DNA of 64,000 bases from Salinimicrobium terrae DSM 17865 (lineage in GTDB: Bacteria > Bacteroidota > Bacteroidia > Flavobacteriales > Flavobacteriaceae): the NCBI RefSeq assembly GCF_000424665.1, contig NZ_AUKI01000011.1, forward strand, positions 124,001 to 188,000, in the 5' to 3' direction. Made by a program: the position numbers and the translations under genes. The notes below the pieces were generated by a model. That model was not told the origin of the DNA, ran no database searches, and saw only the letters and a program-made list of their open reading frames with translations. How positions within the stretch are numbered: position 1 is the stretch's first letter; each line of letters starts with the position of its first letter. Of this stretch, positions 18,210-27,407 are shown in pieces.

Positions 18210-19744
18210 ATGGGGATAATTGATTCCATAGGCAATCTGGTGATGAAGAACCGGATCGAAGACTTAGAAAATTCCATTAATAATCCTCATGAGACTCAAC
18301 AAAAAGTCCTGCAGCAACTTCTGGAAAATACTAAGGATACCTACTACGGAAGGAAATTTCATTTTAAAGATATACAGAATTACCGGCAGTTCATTGAACA
18401 GGTCCCTCTAAATAATTATGAAGATCTTTATCCTTATATTGAATTAATCCTTAAGGGAGAGAAGAATGTACTTTGGCCTACACCCATTAAGTGGTTCGCG
18501 AAATCCTCGGGTACTACCGGGGCCACCAGTAAGATCATTCCGGTTTCGACCGAAGGTTTGGAACAATGCCATTACCAGGGAGGACGGGATATGCTCGCAC
18601 TTTACATAAGGAATTATCCCGATGCCAAACTTTTTTCAGGAAAAAATCTTTCCATAGGCGGGAGTCAGGAAGCAAAACATTCTCATAATAACAGCTATTA
18701 CATAGCCAATATCTCAGCTATCGTTATGAAAAACCTGCCCTTCTGGGCTCAGTTTGGAAGAACTCCTGGGCTGGAGGTGACTATGATGAATAACTGGGAA
18801 GAGAAGATTAAGAAGATCGCCGAAATAACTTCTCATCAAAAGGTGACCAGCCTTGCAGGTTCTCCTATGTGGATGTTGCTTTTACTTCAGTACATTATTA
18901 AGGAACAAAAAATATCATATATTCAGGATGTGTGGCCAGATCTTGAAGTATTCTTTCATGGTTCTGTTTCTTTTGCACCATACAGGCCGTTATTTGAAGA
19001 GTTGGACAGGGACAAAAGCCTTAGGTATCTAGAAATATTTAACGCTACTGAAGGCTTTTTTGGACTTCAGGATCAAAAAAACGATCCTTCTCTCCTCCTC
19101 ATGCTTAACTACGGAATCTTCTACGAATTCATCCCTGAAAAAGAATTTCTTTCTGAAAATCCAAAAGTCATAACCTTGGATGAGGTAGAAATGGGTAAGA
19201 ATTATTCTATGGTGATAAGCACAAATTCGGGTCTATGGCGGTACAAGATTGGCGATACGATTAAATTTACGAGTACAAAAAACCTTACCGTTTCACCATT
19301 AGTGGCCGCACGAAACACTGTATAAATGTTTTTGGGGAAGATCTTTTTGCAGAACACGCCGAAAAAGCAATTTCTCAAGCCTGCCGGGAAACAGGAGCCA
19401 TACTAAGGGATTTCACAGCTGCCCCCTATTTTTATGATCGTCGCAAAAAAGGTTACCACGAATGGCTTATTGAATTTGTAAGATCTCCGGAAAATCTGGA
19501 AAATTTTACGCAGGCACTGGATAAAGAGCTGGCAAGGTATAATGACGATTACGCAGCAAAGCGAAAAAATGACATTGCAATTGAAAGACCCGTTGTACGG
19601 GAAATGCCCGAGGGTACTTTTTACGAATGGTTAAAACGAAAGGATAAGTTAGGAGGACAACATAAAATACCTCGCTTGTCCAACAGTCGGGAATTTGTAG
19701 AAGAACTACTCAATATTAAAAACTCTCTTCAAACAGAACATTAA
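18210..19744 (+). pseudogene. GH3-family acyl-adenylating protein, interrupted by one frameshift
   Basis: The reading frame begins MGIIDSIGNLVMKNRIED and runs 371 codons to a stop at 19325. Homologous sequence continues in the next frame from about 19283 (PYRFTISGRTKHCINVFGEDLFAEH) to a TAA at 19742-19744, giving about 511 residues together, the normal GH3 size. The break is at a run of six A (19277-19282); seven would restore the frame. The adenylation loop SSGTTGATSKIIPVS is intact. Plant GH3 proteins conjugate amino acids to acyl hormones; the bacterial role is unknown. The homopolymer site makes a sequencing error, programmed slippage or a young mutation all possible. Its end overlaps the convergent thioredoxin gene by four bases. 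Confidence 0.85.
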
Positions 19745-20304
19745 TCCTCGGCCAGCAACTGGTCGAGCAGATCTTTAAAACCTGAATCATTCCAGTTAGC
19801 AGAACCTTTTTTATTTACCGCTATTTTACCATCTCTTGAGATCACATATGTAGTAGGCAAACTGCGCGACTGCAATATTTCAGGAGCCATACTCAATGGC
19901 TTGTAAACAGGAAGCCTGTAGTTTTTTTTATCTAAAAACTGCTGAAGTTTTCCTTCATCTTCGGTAGAAACAAAATAGAAATTTACCCTGTCCCCGTATT
20001 GATCATATAACTTCTGAAAAGAAGGCATTTCTGCTATGCAGGGAGGACACCAAGTAGCCCAGAGGTTTATTACGGCTACTTCGCCTATACTTGTTTTAAA
20101 ATTCACAGGTTCCCCCTGCAGGTTTACCAGATTCCAGTTATAATTTTCCAAAGTCTCTCTATCGTCTACAGCTATTCTGGTCGGGCTAAACGCAATAATG
20201 CGGTTCATCGTTACCTGTATAGGTTTTCGTGTTTGTGGAATAAGCAAAAGGACAATAATGACTATAAATAGAATGTTGGACCAGTTCTTTTTCAGAAATT
20301 CCAT
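19741..20304 (-). CDS. TlpA-like membrane-anchored thioredoxin
   Basis: A 187-residue thioredoxin-fold protein with one N-terminal membrane anchor (SNILFIVIIVLLLIPQTR, about residues 9-26), placing the domain in the periplasm. The active site is WCPPC within INLWATWCPPCIAEMPSF, typical of TlpA/ResA reductants that serve cytochrome c maturation or general thiol reduction. The cis-Pro segment SLPTTYVISRDGKI is present. Its 3' end overlaps the GH3-family gene on the other strand. Partner proteins are not evident nearby, although DsbD in this window could supply electrons. Confidence 0.88.
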   Translation of the reverse strand: MEFLKKNWSNILFIVIIVLLLIPQTRKPIQVTMNRIIAFSPTRIAVDDRETLENYNWNLVNLQGEPVNFKTSIGEVAVINLWATWCPPCIAEMPSFQKLYDQYGDRVNFYFVSTEDEGKLQQFLDKKNYRLPVYKPLSMAPEILQSRSLPTTYVISRDGKIAVNKKGSANWNDSGFKDLLDQLLAED

Positions 20305-20351
20305 GCTGCAATTTAATAATTCATCAAAAATAGGTTTAAAAACCCACCTGT

Positions 20352-20368
20352 CAAAAATGCCATTTTTG
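20352..20368. repeat. Odd palindrome CAAAAATG-C-CATTTTTG in a divergent promoter region
   Basis: Exact 8-base arms around a central C, between the divergent tlpA-like and M3 peptidase genes and 62 bases before the peptidase ATG. The 15-mer TGCCATTTTTGAACC that includes its right arm is repeated exactly at 61776-61790, upstream of xseA. Since no gene ends here it is not an ordinary terminator. An operator or a mobile palindrome are both possible. Confidence 0.6.
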
Positions 20369-20430
20369 AACCTTCTTCCTTTTTAGAATATTAGTATCTT
20401 GAGAACCGAAAATCTAAATGAAATTTGAAA

Positions 20431-22623
20431 ATGATCCCTACGAAAAAATTAAGTATTGGTTTAATCACAACCATGATCATATCAGCATGTGGTTCGGGTA
20501 ACTCCCCTGCCCCTACGCCCCAAAATGAACAGGCGGAAACCGTACAAAAAACTTCTATGAAAAACGATCTCTTACAGGAGTGGACAGGGCCCTACGGCGG
20601 AGTGCCTGCCTTTGATGAAATGAAACTGGAAGAACTTCAACCTGCAATGGAGCAGGCAATGGCTTCTCACCTGCAGGAAGTTCTTATGATCTCTGCAAAT
20701 CCTGCGCCTCCCACTTTTGACAATACTATCCTGGCGATGCAAAAATCGGGCGAGGCACTTGATCGCGTTTTCACCTACTACAGTATTTGGAGCAGCAACA
20801 TGTCTTCACCTGAATTTAGAGAAATCCAACAGAAACTGGCCCCGAAAATTTCAGAATACTCCTCAAAAATTTCTCAAAACAAAGAGCTTTTTGAGAGAAT
20901 AAAAGCTGTTTACGAGCAATCCCTGGAAAATCCTCTCGCTCCACAAAAACAACGGGCAGTACAGCTTATGTATGAAGATTTCGCCATGGAGGGTGCAGAC
21001 CTTAATGAAGCTGAAAAAGAGCGGTATGCTGCAATTAACAAAGAACTCTCACGGCTCTACACCCAGTTTAGCAATAATGTTTTAGCAGAAGAAGAGAATT
21101 ACGCAGTTTTTCTTGAAAAAGACGAATTGAGCGGATTACCTGAATCCTACGTGAAAGCAGCGGCTAAAGCAGCGGCCGATCGCGGAGAGGAAGGAAAATA
21201 TGCCGTTCTGAATACCCGCTCTTCTATGGATCCCTTCCTCACCTATTCAGATGAAAGAGAACTGAGAAAGAAAGTATGGGAAAATTATTATTCCCGTGGC
21301 GACAATGATGATGAGTATGACAACAAAGAACTTATAGAAGAGATCCTGAAGTTACGGGATGAGCGGGTGGAACTTCTGGGGTATGATAACTATGCCCAAT
21401 GGAGACTGCAAAACAGGATGGCTAAAACGCCTGAAAGAGCTATGGAGTTAATGGAAGCTGTTTGGCCTGCTGCCCTTGCACGGGTAGAAGAAGAGGTAGC
21501 CGATATGCAGGCCATCGCAGAAGCCGAAGGAAAGGATATTATCATTGCACCATGGGATTACCGCTATTATGCCGAGAAAGTAAGGCAGCAAAAATACGAT
21601 CTTGAATCTAATGAAGTTAAGCAATACCTGCAGCTGGATAAACTAACAGATGCATTATTCTATACAGCCGACAGGATTTTTAATTACAAATTCACTCCGG
21701 TACCTCAGGGTATAGTTCCGGTTTTTCATGAAGATGTAAATGTATGGGAAGTGACAGACAAGGATACGGGAGAGTACATAGGGCTATGGTATCTTGATCC
21801 TTATGCCCGCAAAGGAAAACGATCTGGTGCATGGGCTTCTCAGTATCGCAGTCATGCCGAAATGGATGGTAAAAAAGAAACAGTTCTAGCTTCCAATAAT
21901 TCCAATTTTGTTAAACCTGCTCCGGGAGAACCGGCTTTAATTTCCTGGGATGATGCCACCACTTTCTTTCACGAATTTGGTCATGCTCTGCATTTCTTTG
22001 CTTCAGAAGTAAAATATCCTATTCTAAACAGCGGAGTAAGAGATTACACTGAATTTCAGTCACAGTTACTCGAGAGATGGCTTTCTACCGATGAGGTTAT
22101 CAATAACTTTTTAGTTCATCACGAGACAGGTGAGCCCATACCACAGGAATTGGTTGAAAAGATCAAAAAAGCATCAACATTTAATCAGGGATTTGCAACA
22201 ACAGAGTTCCTCGCTTCTGCTTTGATGGATATGAAGTTACATACGACAGATCCTGAAGATATTGACATGGATACTTTTGAAGAGGAAACTCTGGCTGCTC
22301 TTAACATGCCTAAAGAAATAGTGATGAGGCACAGGACTCCGCATTTCGGACACGTTTTCTCGGGCGAGGGTTATGCCACAGGTTATTATGGATACCTTTG
22401 GGCAGATGTATTAACATCAGATGCTGCGGAAGCTTTTCAAGAGGCACCGGGAGGATTTTATGATGAAAATGTAGCTGCCAAACTGGTGCAGTATCTGTTC
22501 GCTCCCCGGAGTGCAATGGATCCTGCTGAAGCCTACAGGCTCTTTAGAGGAAGGGATGCAACCATAGATGCTCTTATGAGAGATCGTGGCTTCCCCGTTC
22601 CCTCAGAAGATGAGAACCAGTAA
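20431..22623 (+). CDS. M3-family metallopeptidase lipoprotein (peptidyl-dipeptidase Dcp type)
   Basis: A 730-residue zinc peptidase of the thimet/Dcp family. The motif FFHEFGHALHFF carries the HExxH zinc site, with the third Glu ligand expected in the following helix. The start at ATG 20431 gives a lipoprotein signal (MIPTKKLSIGLITTMIISAC) with the lipid-bearing Cys at residue 20, so it is anchored in the envelope rather than cytoplasmic like E. coli Dcp. It should remove C-terminal dipeptides from short peptides in the periplasm. A TTG six bases upstream is in frame but unlikely. A folded repeat follows the stop. Confidence 0.92.
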   Translation: MIPTKKLSIGLITTMIISACGSGNSPAPTPQNEQAETVQKTSMKNDLLQEWTGPYGGVPAFDEMKLEELQPAMEQAMASHLQEVLMISANPAPPTFDNTILAMQKSGEALDRVFTYYSIWSSNMSSPEFREIQQKLAPKISEYSSKISQNKELFERIKAVYEQSLENPLAPQKQRAVQLMYEDFAMEGADLNEAEKERYAAINKELSRLYTQFSNNVLAEEENYAVFLEKDELSGLPESYVKAAAKAAADRGEEGKYAVLNTRSSMDPFLTYSDERELRKKVWENYYSRGDNDDEYDNKELIEEILKLRDERVELLGYDNYAQWRLQNRMAKTPERAMELMEAVWPAALARVEEEVADMQAIAEAEGKDIIIAPWDYRYYAEKVRQQKYDLESNEVKQYLQLDKLTDALFYTADRIFNYKFTPVPQGIVPVFHEDVNVWEVTDKDTGEYIGLWYLDPYARKGKRSGAWASQYRSHAEMDGKKETVLASNNSNFVKPAPGEPALISWDDATTFFHEFGHALHFFASEVKYPILNSGVRDYTEFQSQLLERWLSTDEVINNFLVHHETGEPIPQELVEKIKKASTFNQGFATTEFLASALMDMKLHTTDPEDIDMDTFEEETLAALNMPKEIVMRHRTPHFGHVFSGEGYATGYYGYLWADVLTSDAAEAFQEAPGGFYDENVAAKLVQYLFAPRSAMDPAEAYRLFRGRDATIDALMRDRGFPVPSEDENQ

Positions 22624-22641
22624 CCATTCCTTTACAATATT

Positions 22642-22776
22642 AAAAGAGGCTGTCTGAAAAGCTATTTAAACGTCATTCTGAATTTTTTTCAGAATCACTA
22701 TTCTGATTAAAAGATAGAACCTGAAACAAGTTCAGGTTGACGGAAATCTTAGCTTTTCAGGCAGTCTTTTCTCTTT
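22642..22776. repeat. Intergenic repeat predicted to fold as a three-way junction, probable bidirectional terminator
   Basis: The outer arms AAAAGAGGCTGTCTGAAAAGCT (22642-22663) and AGCTTTTCAGGCAGTCTTTTCTCTTTT (22751-22777) are nearly complementary. Inside, CGTCA (22671-22675) pairs with TGACG (22738-22742) and encloses two further stems: ATTCTGAA/TTCAGAAT (22675-22695) and AACCTGAA/TTCAGGTT (22718-22738). The element fills the gap between two convergent genes and has T-rich ends in both directions. The layout resembles REP-like elements dispersed in flavobacterial genomes, as far as I recall; copy number was not checked. Confidence 0.7.
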
Positions 22777-24206
22777 TATTTTAATTCCTTAAAATGATCT
22801 TTTAAAGCTTTTTGGGCGGCATGGAAACCACACATCCCATGGACTCCTCCTCCCGGCGGAGTTGAAGAAGAACATATGTACACCCGGGGATCTGGGGTGG
22901 AATAAGGTGAAATACGTGCCACCGGTCTCGTGAAAAGTTGTGTAATATCCTGTTTGCCTCCATTAATATCACCTCCTATGAGATTGGGATCAAACATTTG
23001 CATGTCCACGGTATTCATAGAAGATCTCTCCAGAATAGTATCTTTAAAACCCGGAGCAGCTCTTTCGATCTGGTTCTCTATTATCTCCGAATAATCTACT
23101 GTACTGCCGTTAGGAACATGAATGTAAGCCCAGGCCGTGTGTTTACCTTCAGGTGCACGGGATGAATCAAAAGGAGTATGCTGGGCAATTAAAACATAGG
23201 GAGTCTTAGTCATGTTCTTGTCATGAATCCCTTTTTCTGAATTTTCTATTTCCTGTGGTGTAAAGCCTAAATGTATAGTCGCTGCTTTACGACATTTCTC
23301 ATTTGTAAAAGGAATAGGTTCGCTTAATGCCCAATCCATTTTAAATACTCCTGCTCCGTATTCATAGGATTCTAATCGTTTTCTATAAAGAGAGCTAAAG
23401 TTGAGTCCTTTTATCTTCAATAACTGGCGCGGCGTTAAATCGAAGAGATAGGCATAGGCGTTTGGTAAATCTCTTATGTCTTCCACCCAGTTATTACAAT
23501 AAATTTCACCTCCAAGAGACCTATAATGCTCAGTTAATGCATTAATAAAGTTCCCTGCGCCTCCTTTTGGAAAAGGCCAGTTATATTTATGCGCACTGGT
23601 GGTAAGAACCAAGCCAAAAGAGGCCGACGCAAGTGTGGTAAGAGGAAGAGTTGAATGAGCTGCCGAACCATAAAAAAAAGCTTTGGTTTTGTCATTTTTG
23701 AAGTATCTGTCCACTATGATCTTTGCGGAAGGCAAGGCCTTTAGTCCAAATTTCATAAAAGCCATGGGATGATCGGGAATTCCCAGAGGTCCTAAAAGAT
23801 CTTCGCCCAGCTTATCCCAGTTATCCAGTAAAGGTTTTATAAGATTAAGGTAAGCTTCTTCATCTTCGCCCAATTGTGCTGCGGTGGCATGAATATCCTT
23901 GTAGCATCCAAAGGCTGTTCCATCCTCAAAAGGATGTGCATAAGCAATTTCGGGAAATATCCATTCAAGGCCGTATTGCTGCAGAGGGAGATCTTTAAAA
24001 AAAGGGGAAGCAAGTCCTAACGGCATAATAGCAGAACCCACATCATGTTTAAACCCGGGTAAAGTCAACTCCTGGGTTTTAGTGGCACCACCAGGTACAG
24101 ATGCCTGTTCAAAAATAGCAGTTTTTAATCCTTTTTCCTGTAATCTTATGGCTGCGGCTATTCCATTGCTTCCACATCCTATTACAATTGCATCGTATTT
24201 AGACAT
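22776..24206 (-). CDS. CrtI/phytoene-dehydrogenase-like FAD-dependent oxidoreductase
   Basis: A 476-residue flavoprotein beginning with a dinucleotide-binding fold, AIVIGCGSNGIAAAIRLQEKG (residues 6-26), followed by PGGATKTQELTLPGF, typical of the CrtI and retinol-saturase-like group. The C-terminal GGGVHGMCGFHAAQKAL closes the FAD site. It is related to carotenoid desaturases but no carotenoid genes are near, so the substrate is open; a quinone, lipid or pigment intermediate is possible. Its ATG shares one base with the stop of the upstream NmrA-like gene, so the two are one operon. Confidence 0.85.
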   Translation of the reverse strand: MSKYDAIVIGCGSNGIAAAIRLQEKGLKTAIFEQASVPGGATKTQELTLPGFKHDVGSAIMPLGLASPFFKDLPLQQYGLEWIFPEIAYAHPFEDGTAFGCYKDIHATAAQLGEDEEAYLNLIKPLLDNWDKLGEDLLGPLGIPDHPMAFMKFGLKALPSAKIIVDRYFKNDKTKAFFYGSAAHSTLPLTTLASASFGLVLTTSAHKYNWPFPKGGAGNFINALTEHYRSLGGEIYCNNWVEDIRDLPNAYAYLFDLTPRQLLKIKGLNFSSLYRKRLESYEYGAGVFKMDWALSEPIPFTNEKCRKAATIHLGFTPQEIENSEKGIHDKNMTKTPYVLIAQHTPFDSSRAPEGKHTAWAYIHVPNGSTVDYSEIIENQIERAAPGFKDTILERSSMNTVDMQMFDPNLIGGDINGGKQDITQLFTRPVARISPYSTPDPRVYICSSSTPPGGGVHGMCGFHAAQKALKDHFKELK

Positions 24207-25075
24207 TAAGGTAAATCTTTTTCGAGATCGAGACCACTTAAATATTGTTCAAAGGTGATATCTCCATTTTTTTCGCCTATCATATCATTTGTGGTGACAT
24301 ATTTAAAATATTTCAGCTTTGCCGATATGTCGTCATCTACCATCTCGGGCAGGAACATTCCCCATTCGGCCACCTTTTCGGGAACGGGAATTACTTTTCC
24401 TCCAATTCTATCGGCTACCATATCGGCCATTTCACGGCGGGTATGAACAAGAGGTCCGCCTACTTCTAAGATTTCAGGTCCTTCATTTAAATATCTTACC
24501 ACCACTTTTGCAAGATCTTTTTGATGTATGCTGTTCGTTCTCGAATCTCCATCCCCAATGATTGGAATAACTTTTCTTTTGGCCATAATAGCCAGATCAT
24601 TTAAACCCGAAAAGAATCCTACAGGCCTTATAATGGTATAATCCAATCCCGAAGCCTCCAGGGCATCTTCGAACATTTTGTGAGACTTGGCAACCTCATA
24701 TTCAAGCGCCTTTTCGGCTCCTTTTATTGAGACATAAAGGAATCTTTTAACTTTATTCTTTTTAGCATCATCCAGAATATTGGAATTTGCATAGAAGTCA
24801 TTTTCCATAAAGGATTTACCACGATCGGTAAAAAGACTAACACTTTTTCCCAGGGTGGAAATAACCATGGATACGTCTTTGGTAATATCCTTAATGATCT
24901 CATTTCCTTCACTGGCATCTGCTTTCCAGATATCATCTGTATAATCTGAAACCTTGTCGGCTCCATCTGCTGAATGGACGAGTGCCCTTACATCTTTTCC
25001 CTGTTCGTGAAGCAATTTAAGTACTTCCAGACCCAAAGCTCCCGAAGCTCCCGCTAATAGAATTTTCTCCTTCAT
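24206..25075 (-). CDS. NmrA/atypical SDR family NAD(P)-binding protein
   Basis: A 289-residue Rossmann-fold protein starting KILLAGASGALGLEVLKLL, where GASGALG is the NAD(P) loop. The segment KRFLYVSIKGAEKALEYEVAKSHKMFEDALEASGLDYTIIRP is the usual atypical-SDR core with a YEVAKSHK active-site-like stretch, and IIRPVGFFSGL follows. Such proteins act as redox sensors or as NAD(P)H-dependent reductases of sugars, quinones or lipids. It is co-transcribed with the CrtI-like flavoprotein through a one-base overlap, suggesting a joint redox role that cannot be named. Confidence 0.86.
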   Translation of the reverse strand: MKEKILLAGASGALGLEVLKLLHEQGKDVRALVHSADGADKVSDYTDDIWKADASEGNEIIKDITKDVSMVISTLGKSVSLFTDRGKSFMENDFYANSNILDDAKKNKVKRFLYVSIKGAEKALEYEVAKSHKMFEDALEASGLDYTIIRPVGFFSGLNDLAIMAKRKVIPIIGDGDSRTNSIHQKDLAKVVVRYLNEGPEILEVGGPLVHTRREMADMVADRIGGKVIPVPEKVAEWGMFLPEMVDDDISAKLKYFKYVTTNDMIGEKNGDITFEQYLSGLDLEKDLP

Positions 25076-25149
25076 AGTTATTTTCTTTCATCCTGAAATT
25101 AAAGGAAATAATTTGAAGAGTTTGAGGAAAATCAAGGATTAACAAAAAA

Positions 25150-25362
25150 TTAGATAGCCGTTTGTTTTTCCCGCTCCATTTCCTGTCGACAAAAAATCTT
25201 AAGGTGTTCTTTTGCTTTAGTAATGGAAAGTTTTTTTCTGTGGGTGCAGGTCACCTTCGAGGGTTTTGGAGAGGTTATCAATTTAGAAAGAGCAGCTTTT
25301 TCGGAAGGATTCAACAAATCAAGATGAGGCTTCATCAATTTGTAGATTGTGGTAACATCCAT
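25150..25362 (-). CDS. Small conserved-looking protein, 70 residues, function unknown
   Basis: The frame from ATG 25362 encodes MDVTTIYKLMKPHLDLLNPS followed by EKAALSKLITSPKPS and a basic C-terminal half with KAKEHLKIFC. It is hydrophilic, mostly helical in appearance, with no signal peptide. The composition and lack of overlap with another gene suggest it is real; I recall similar short proteins in flavobacteria but cannot name a family. The in-frame start 21 bases upstream (MLRKISI) is less likely. No function is proposed. Confidence 0.6.
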   Translation of the reverse strand: MDVTTIYKLMKPHLDLLNPSEKAALSKLITSPKPSKVTCTHRKKLSITKAKEHLKIFCRQEMEREKQTAI

Positions 25363-25543
25363 AATTGAGATTTTTCTTAGCAACAGCTAAAAGGTTGTAC
25401 CTAAAGATAATAAAATTTTGAGAAAATAAGGAATTACATACTTAGTGCTATGAGGTTTTCTGGAATATCCTTCTTTAAAGATCATTCAATAGAAAATCAC
25501 CCCCTGAAAAAGAGGTGCATTTTTTCACTATTTAATTTTCGTT

Positions 25544-25687
25544 CTACTGTGCAATTTCCATTATGATCAACACTATTGCAAGAAGAGCGATCAAAAAGAT
25601 CATTCCCAGTACAATCGCTACGATGACTTTTTGAGTAGTGGAAAATTCAACAGTGTAATTATTCCAAATGTTAGTTAAAGCGCTCAT
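25544..25687 (-). CDS. Small single-span membrane protein, 47 residues
   Basis: The reverse strand from ATG 25687 to TAG 25544-25546 encodes MSALTNIWNNYTVEFSTTQK, then one strongly hydrophobic segment (VIVAIVLGMIFLIALLAIVLII, residues 21-42) and the tail MEIAQ. It stands alone in the 563-base interval between the 70-residue protein and the MATE exporter. A polar N-terminus followed by one clean transmembrane helix is typical of bacterial membrane microproteins. No function can be assigned. Confidence rests on the sharp hydrophobic profile and start/stop placement. Confidence 0.6.
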   Translation of the reverse strand: MSALTNIWNNYTVEFSTTQKVIVAIVLGMIFLIALLAIVLIIMEIAQ

Positions 25688-25911
25688 GATGTGCTAGAAT
25701 TTTAATTATTCCTATTAAGAACAGAAACCTAACTTATTGATTATAATCAAATTACAAAATAAAATTCTCTTCTGCAATTTTCAGTTTAAAATATTTTGGA
25801 GAAATTTAAATACAGGTGCAGTTTCATAAAGGATGGCTCCGCTTTTACAGTCTCCTTAAAATAGGAACATGAATTATTAAAGTTTTAGCATTAATTGGTT
25901 ACCGGCTACCG

Positions 25912-25919
25912 TATTTTTG
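25912..25919 (+). promoter_or_regulatory. -7 promoter box (TATTTTTG) of the MATE gene
   Basis: A perfect TAnnTTTG octamer ending six bases before the MATE ATG at 25926. In Bacteroidota transcription starts about 5-7 bases after this box, so the message would be leaderless or nearly so. Confidence 0.45.
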
Positions 25920-25925
25920 TCGCTC

Positions 25926-27290
25926 ATGAAGCAAAAAAGGAAATATACCGAAGGAGGGATATTCACATCTCTCTTCTATTTAGCATTTCCTATTATCCTG
26001 GCAAACATACTTCAAACAGCCTACCAATTAATAGATACTTTTTGGTTAGGTAGACTGGGAGCTAATGCAGTCGCGGCAGTAAGTATAAGTTTTCCCCTCT
26101 TATTTCTTGTATTATCTTTAGGTTCGGGATTAACCCTCGCAGGAACTGTACTTGTTTCCCAATATTTTGGTGCCGAGGATCAAAAAGGAGTAGATTTTAA
26201 TTCTTCACAGACTATTTCTCTCATTTTTTTCATCTCGCTTTTACTTTCCATATTAAGTAATTATTCGGCTGCACCACTTATGAGGCTCATTGGTGCCGGT
26301 CCCGAAATACTTGATGATTCAGTGAGTTATTTCCAGGTGTCTTCTATTGGATTTGTATTCCTCTTCATGTTCTTTGCTTTTCAATCCCTTATGCGAGGAA
26401 TCGGGAATGTTATGTTACCGGTCTATATCGTACTCGGTACGGTGTTTCTGAATCTTATCCTGGATCCGCTCTTTATTTATGGCTATGGCCCGGTACCAGG
26501 GTATGGGGTGGCAGGTGCTGCAGTTGCCAGTATAATCACACAGGCAATTTCGGCAGCTATAGGTCTCTGGATCCTGTTTAAAGGTAAAAGTGGTATCAGG
26601 ATCCACGCTAATCAAATGAAACCTCATCTTTCCACCTTAAAAAAGATTGTCAATCTGGGTATTCCAGCCAGTATTGAACAATCTACAAGAGCTCTGGGAA
26701 TGACTTTTATGGTGGTCCTGGTAACAGGCTTTGGCAGCGAAGTGGTTGCAGCCTATGGAATTGGTGCCCGTATATTAAGTTTTATAATAATTCCGGCTCT
26801 GGGACTGGCAATTGCTACGACATCTTTGGTGGGACAAAATATTGGAGCCATAAAGATCAAAAGAGCTGAAAAAGTCGCCAATCTAAGTAGCCAGATTGCC
26901 TTTTTCGGGCTCACCGGAATGGGAATTCTCATGTACTTTTTCGCTGTACCTATCACTGCGTTCTTTATCCCCAATGATCCCGAAGTTATCCAGGATGCAG
27001 CTTACTTTATAAAGATCATGGCTCCGAGCTTTGGACTCCTCGGTGTACAACAGGTGTTAAACGGGGTTTTTAATGGTGCCGGATTCACCAAAGCTTCCAT
27101 GCTCATTTCAATTCTAAACCTATGGATCATAAGGTTCCCTGTTGCCTTCATGCTTTCACACAGGACAGATTTAAGCTACGAAGGAATCTGGTGGGCTTTT
27201 CCTATCTCTAACCTTATCGCGGCTATAGTTGCTTTTATATACTTCAAGCGAGGCTACTGGAAACTAAGGTTATTTCGTAAAAGAAATTAA
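25926..27290 (+). CDS. MATE-family efflux transporter
   Basis: A 454-residue inner-membrane exporter with about 12 hydrophobic segments in two MatE halves (first half starting IFTSLFYLAFPIILANILQ, second KKIVNLGIPASIEQSTRALG). Family members export cationic drugs or metabolites in exchange for Na+ or H+. The first ATG gives MKQKRKYTEGG, a short basic N-terminus before the first span; a TTG start nine bases upstream overlaps the promoter box and is rejected. It is monocistronic. The substrate cannot be inferred. Confidence 0.9.
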   Translation: MKQKRKYTEGGIFTSLFYLAFPIILANILQTAYQLIDTFWLGRLGANAVAAVSISFPLLFLVLSLGSGLTLAGTVLVSQYFGAEDQKGVDFNSSQTISLIFFISLLLSILSNYSAAPLMRLIGAGPEILDDSVSYFQVSSIGFVFLFMFFAFQSLMRGIGNVMLPVYIVLGTVFLNLILDPLFIYGYGPVPGYGVAGAAVASIITQAISAAIGLWILFKGKSGIRIHANQMKPHLSTLKKIVNLGIPASIEQSTRALGMTFMVVLVTGFGSEVVAAYGIGARILSFIIIPALGLAIATTSLVGQNIGAIKIKRAEKVANLSSQIAFFGLTGMGILMYFFAVPITAFFIPNDPEVIQDAAYFIKIMAPSFGLLGVQQVLNGVFNGAGFTKASMLISILNLWIIRFPVAFMLSHRTDLSYEGIWWAFPISNLIAAIVAFIYFKRGYWKLRLFRKRN

Positions 27291-27407
27291 CTTCTTTACC
27301 TGGTTCACAATAGCTTAACAGAAATAAATTTTTGCTGTTAAAAGACTTTTTCTTCCGATTCAAAAAAAGCATTTTAGAGTAGTAATTATTTTAAAAAATC
27401 AGATCAC

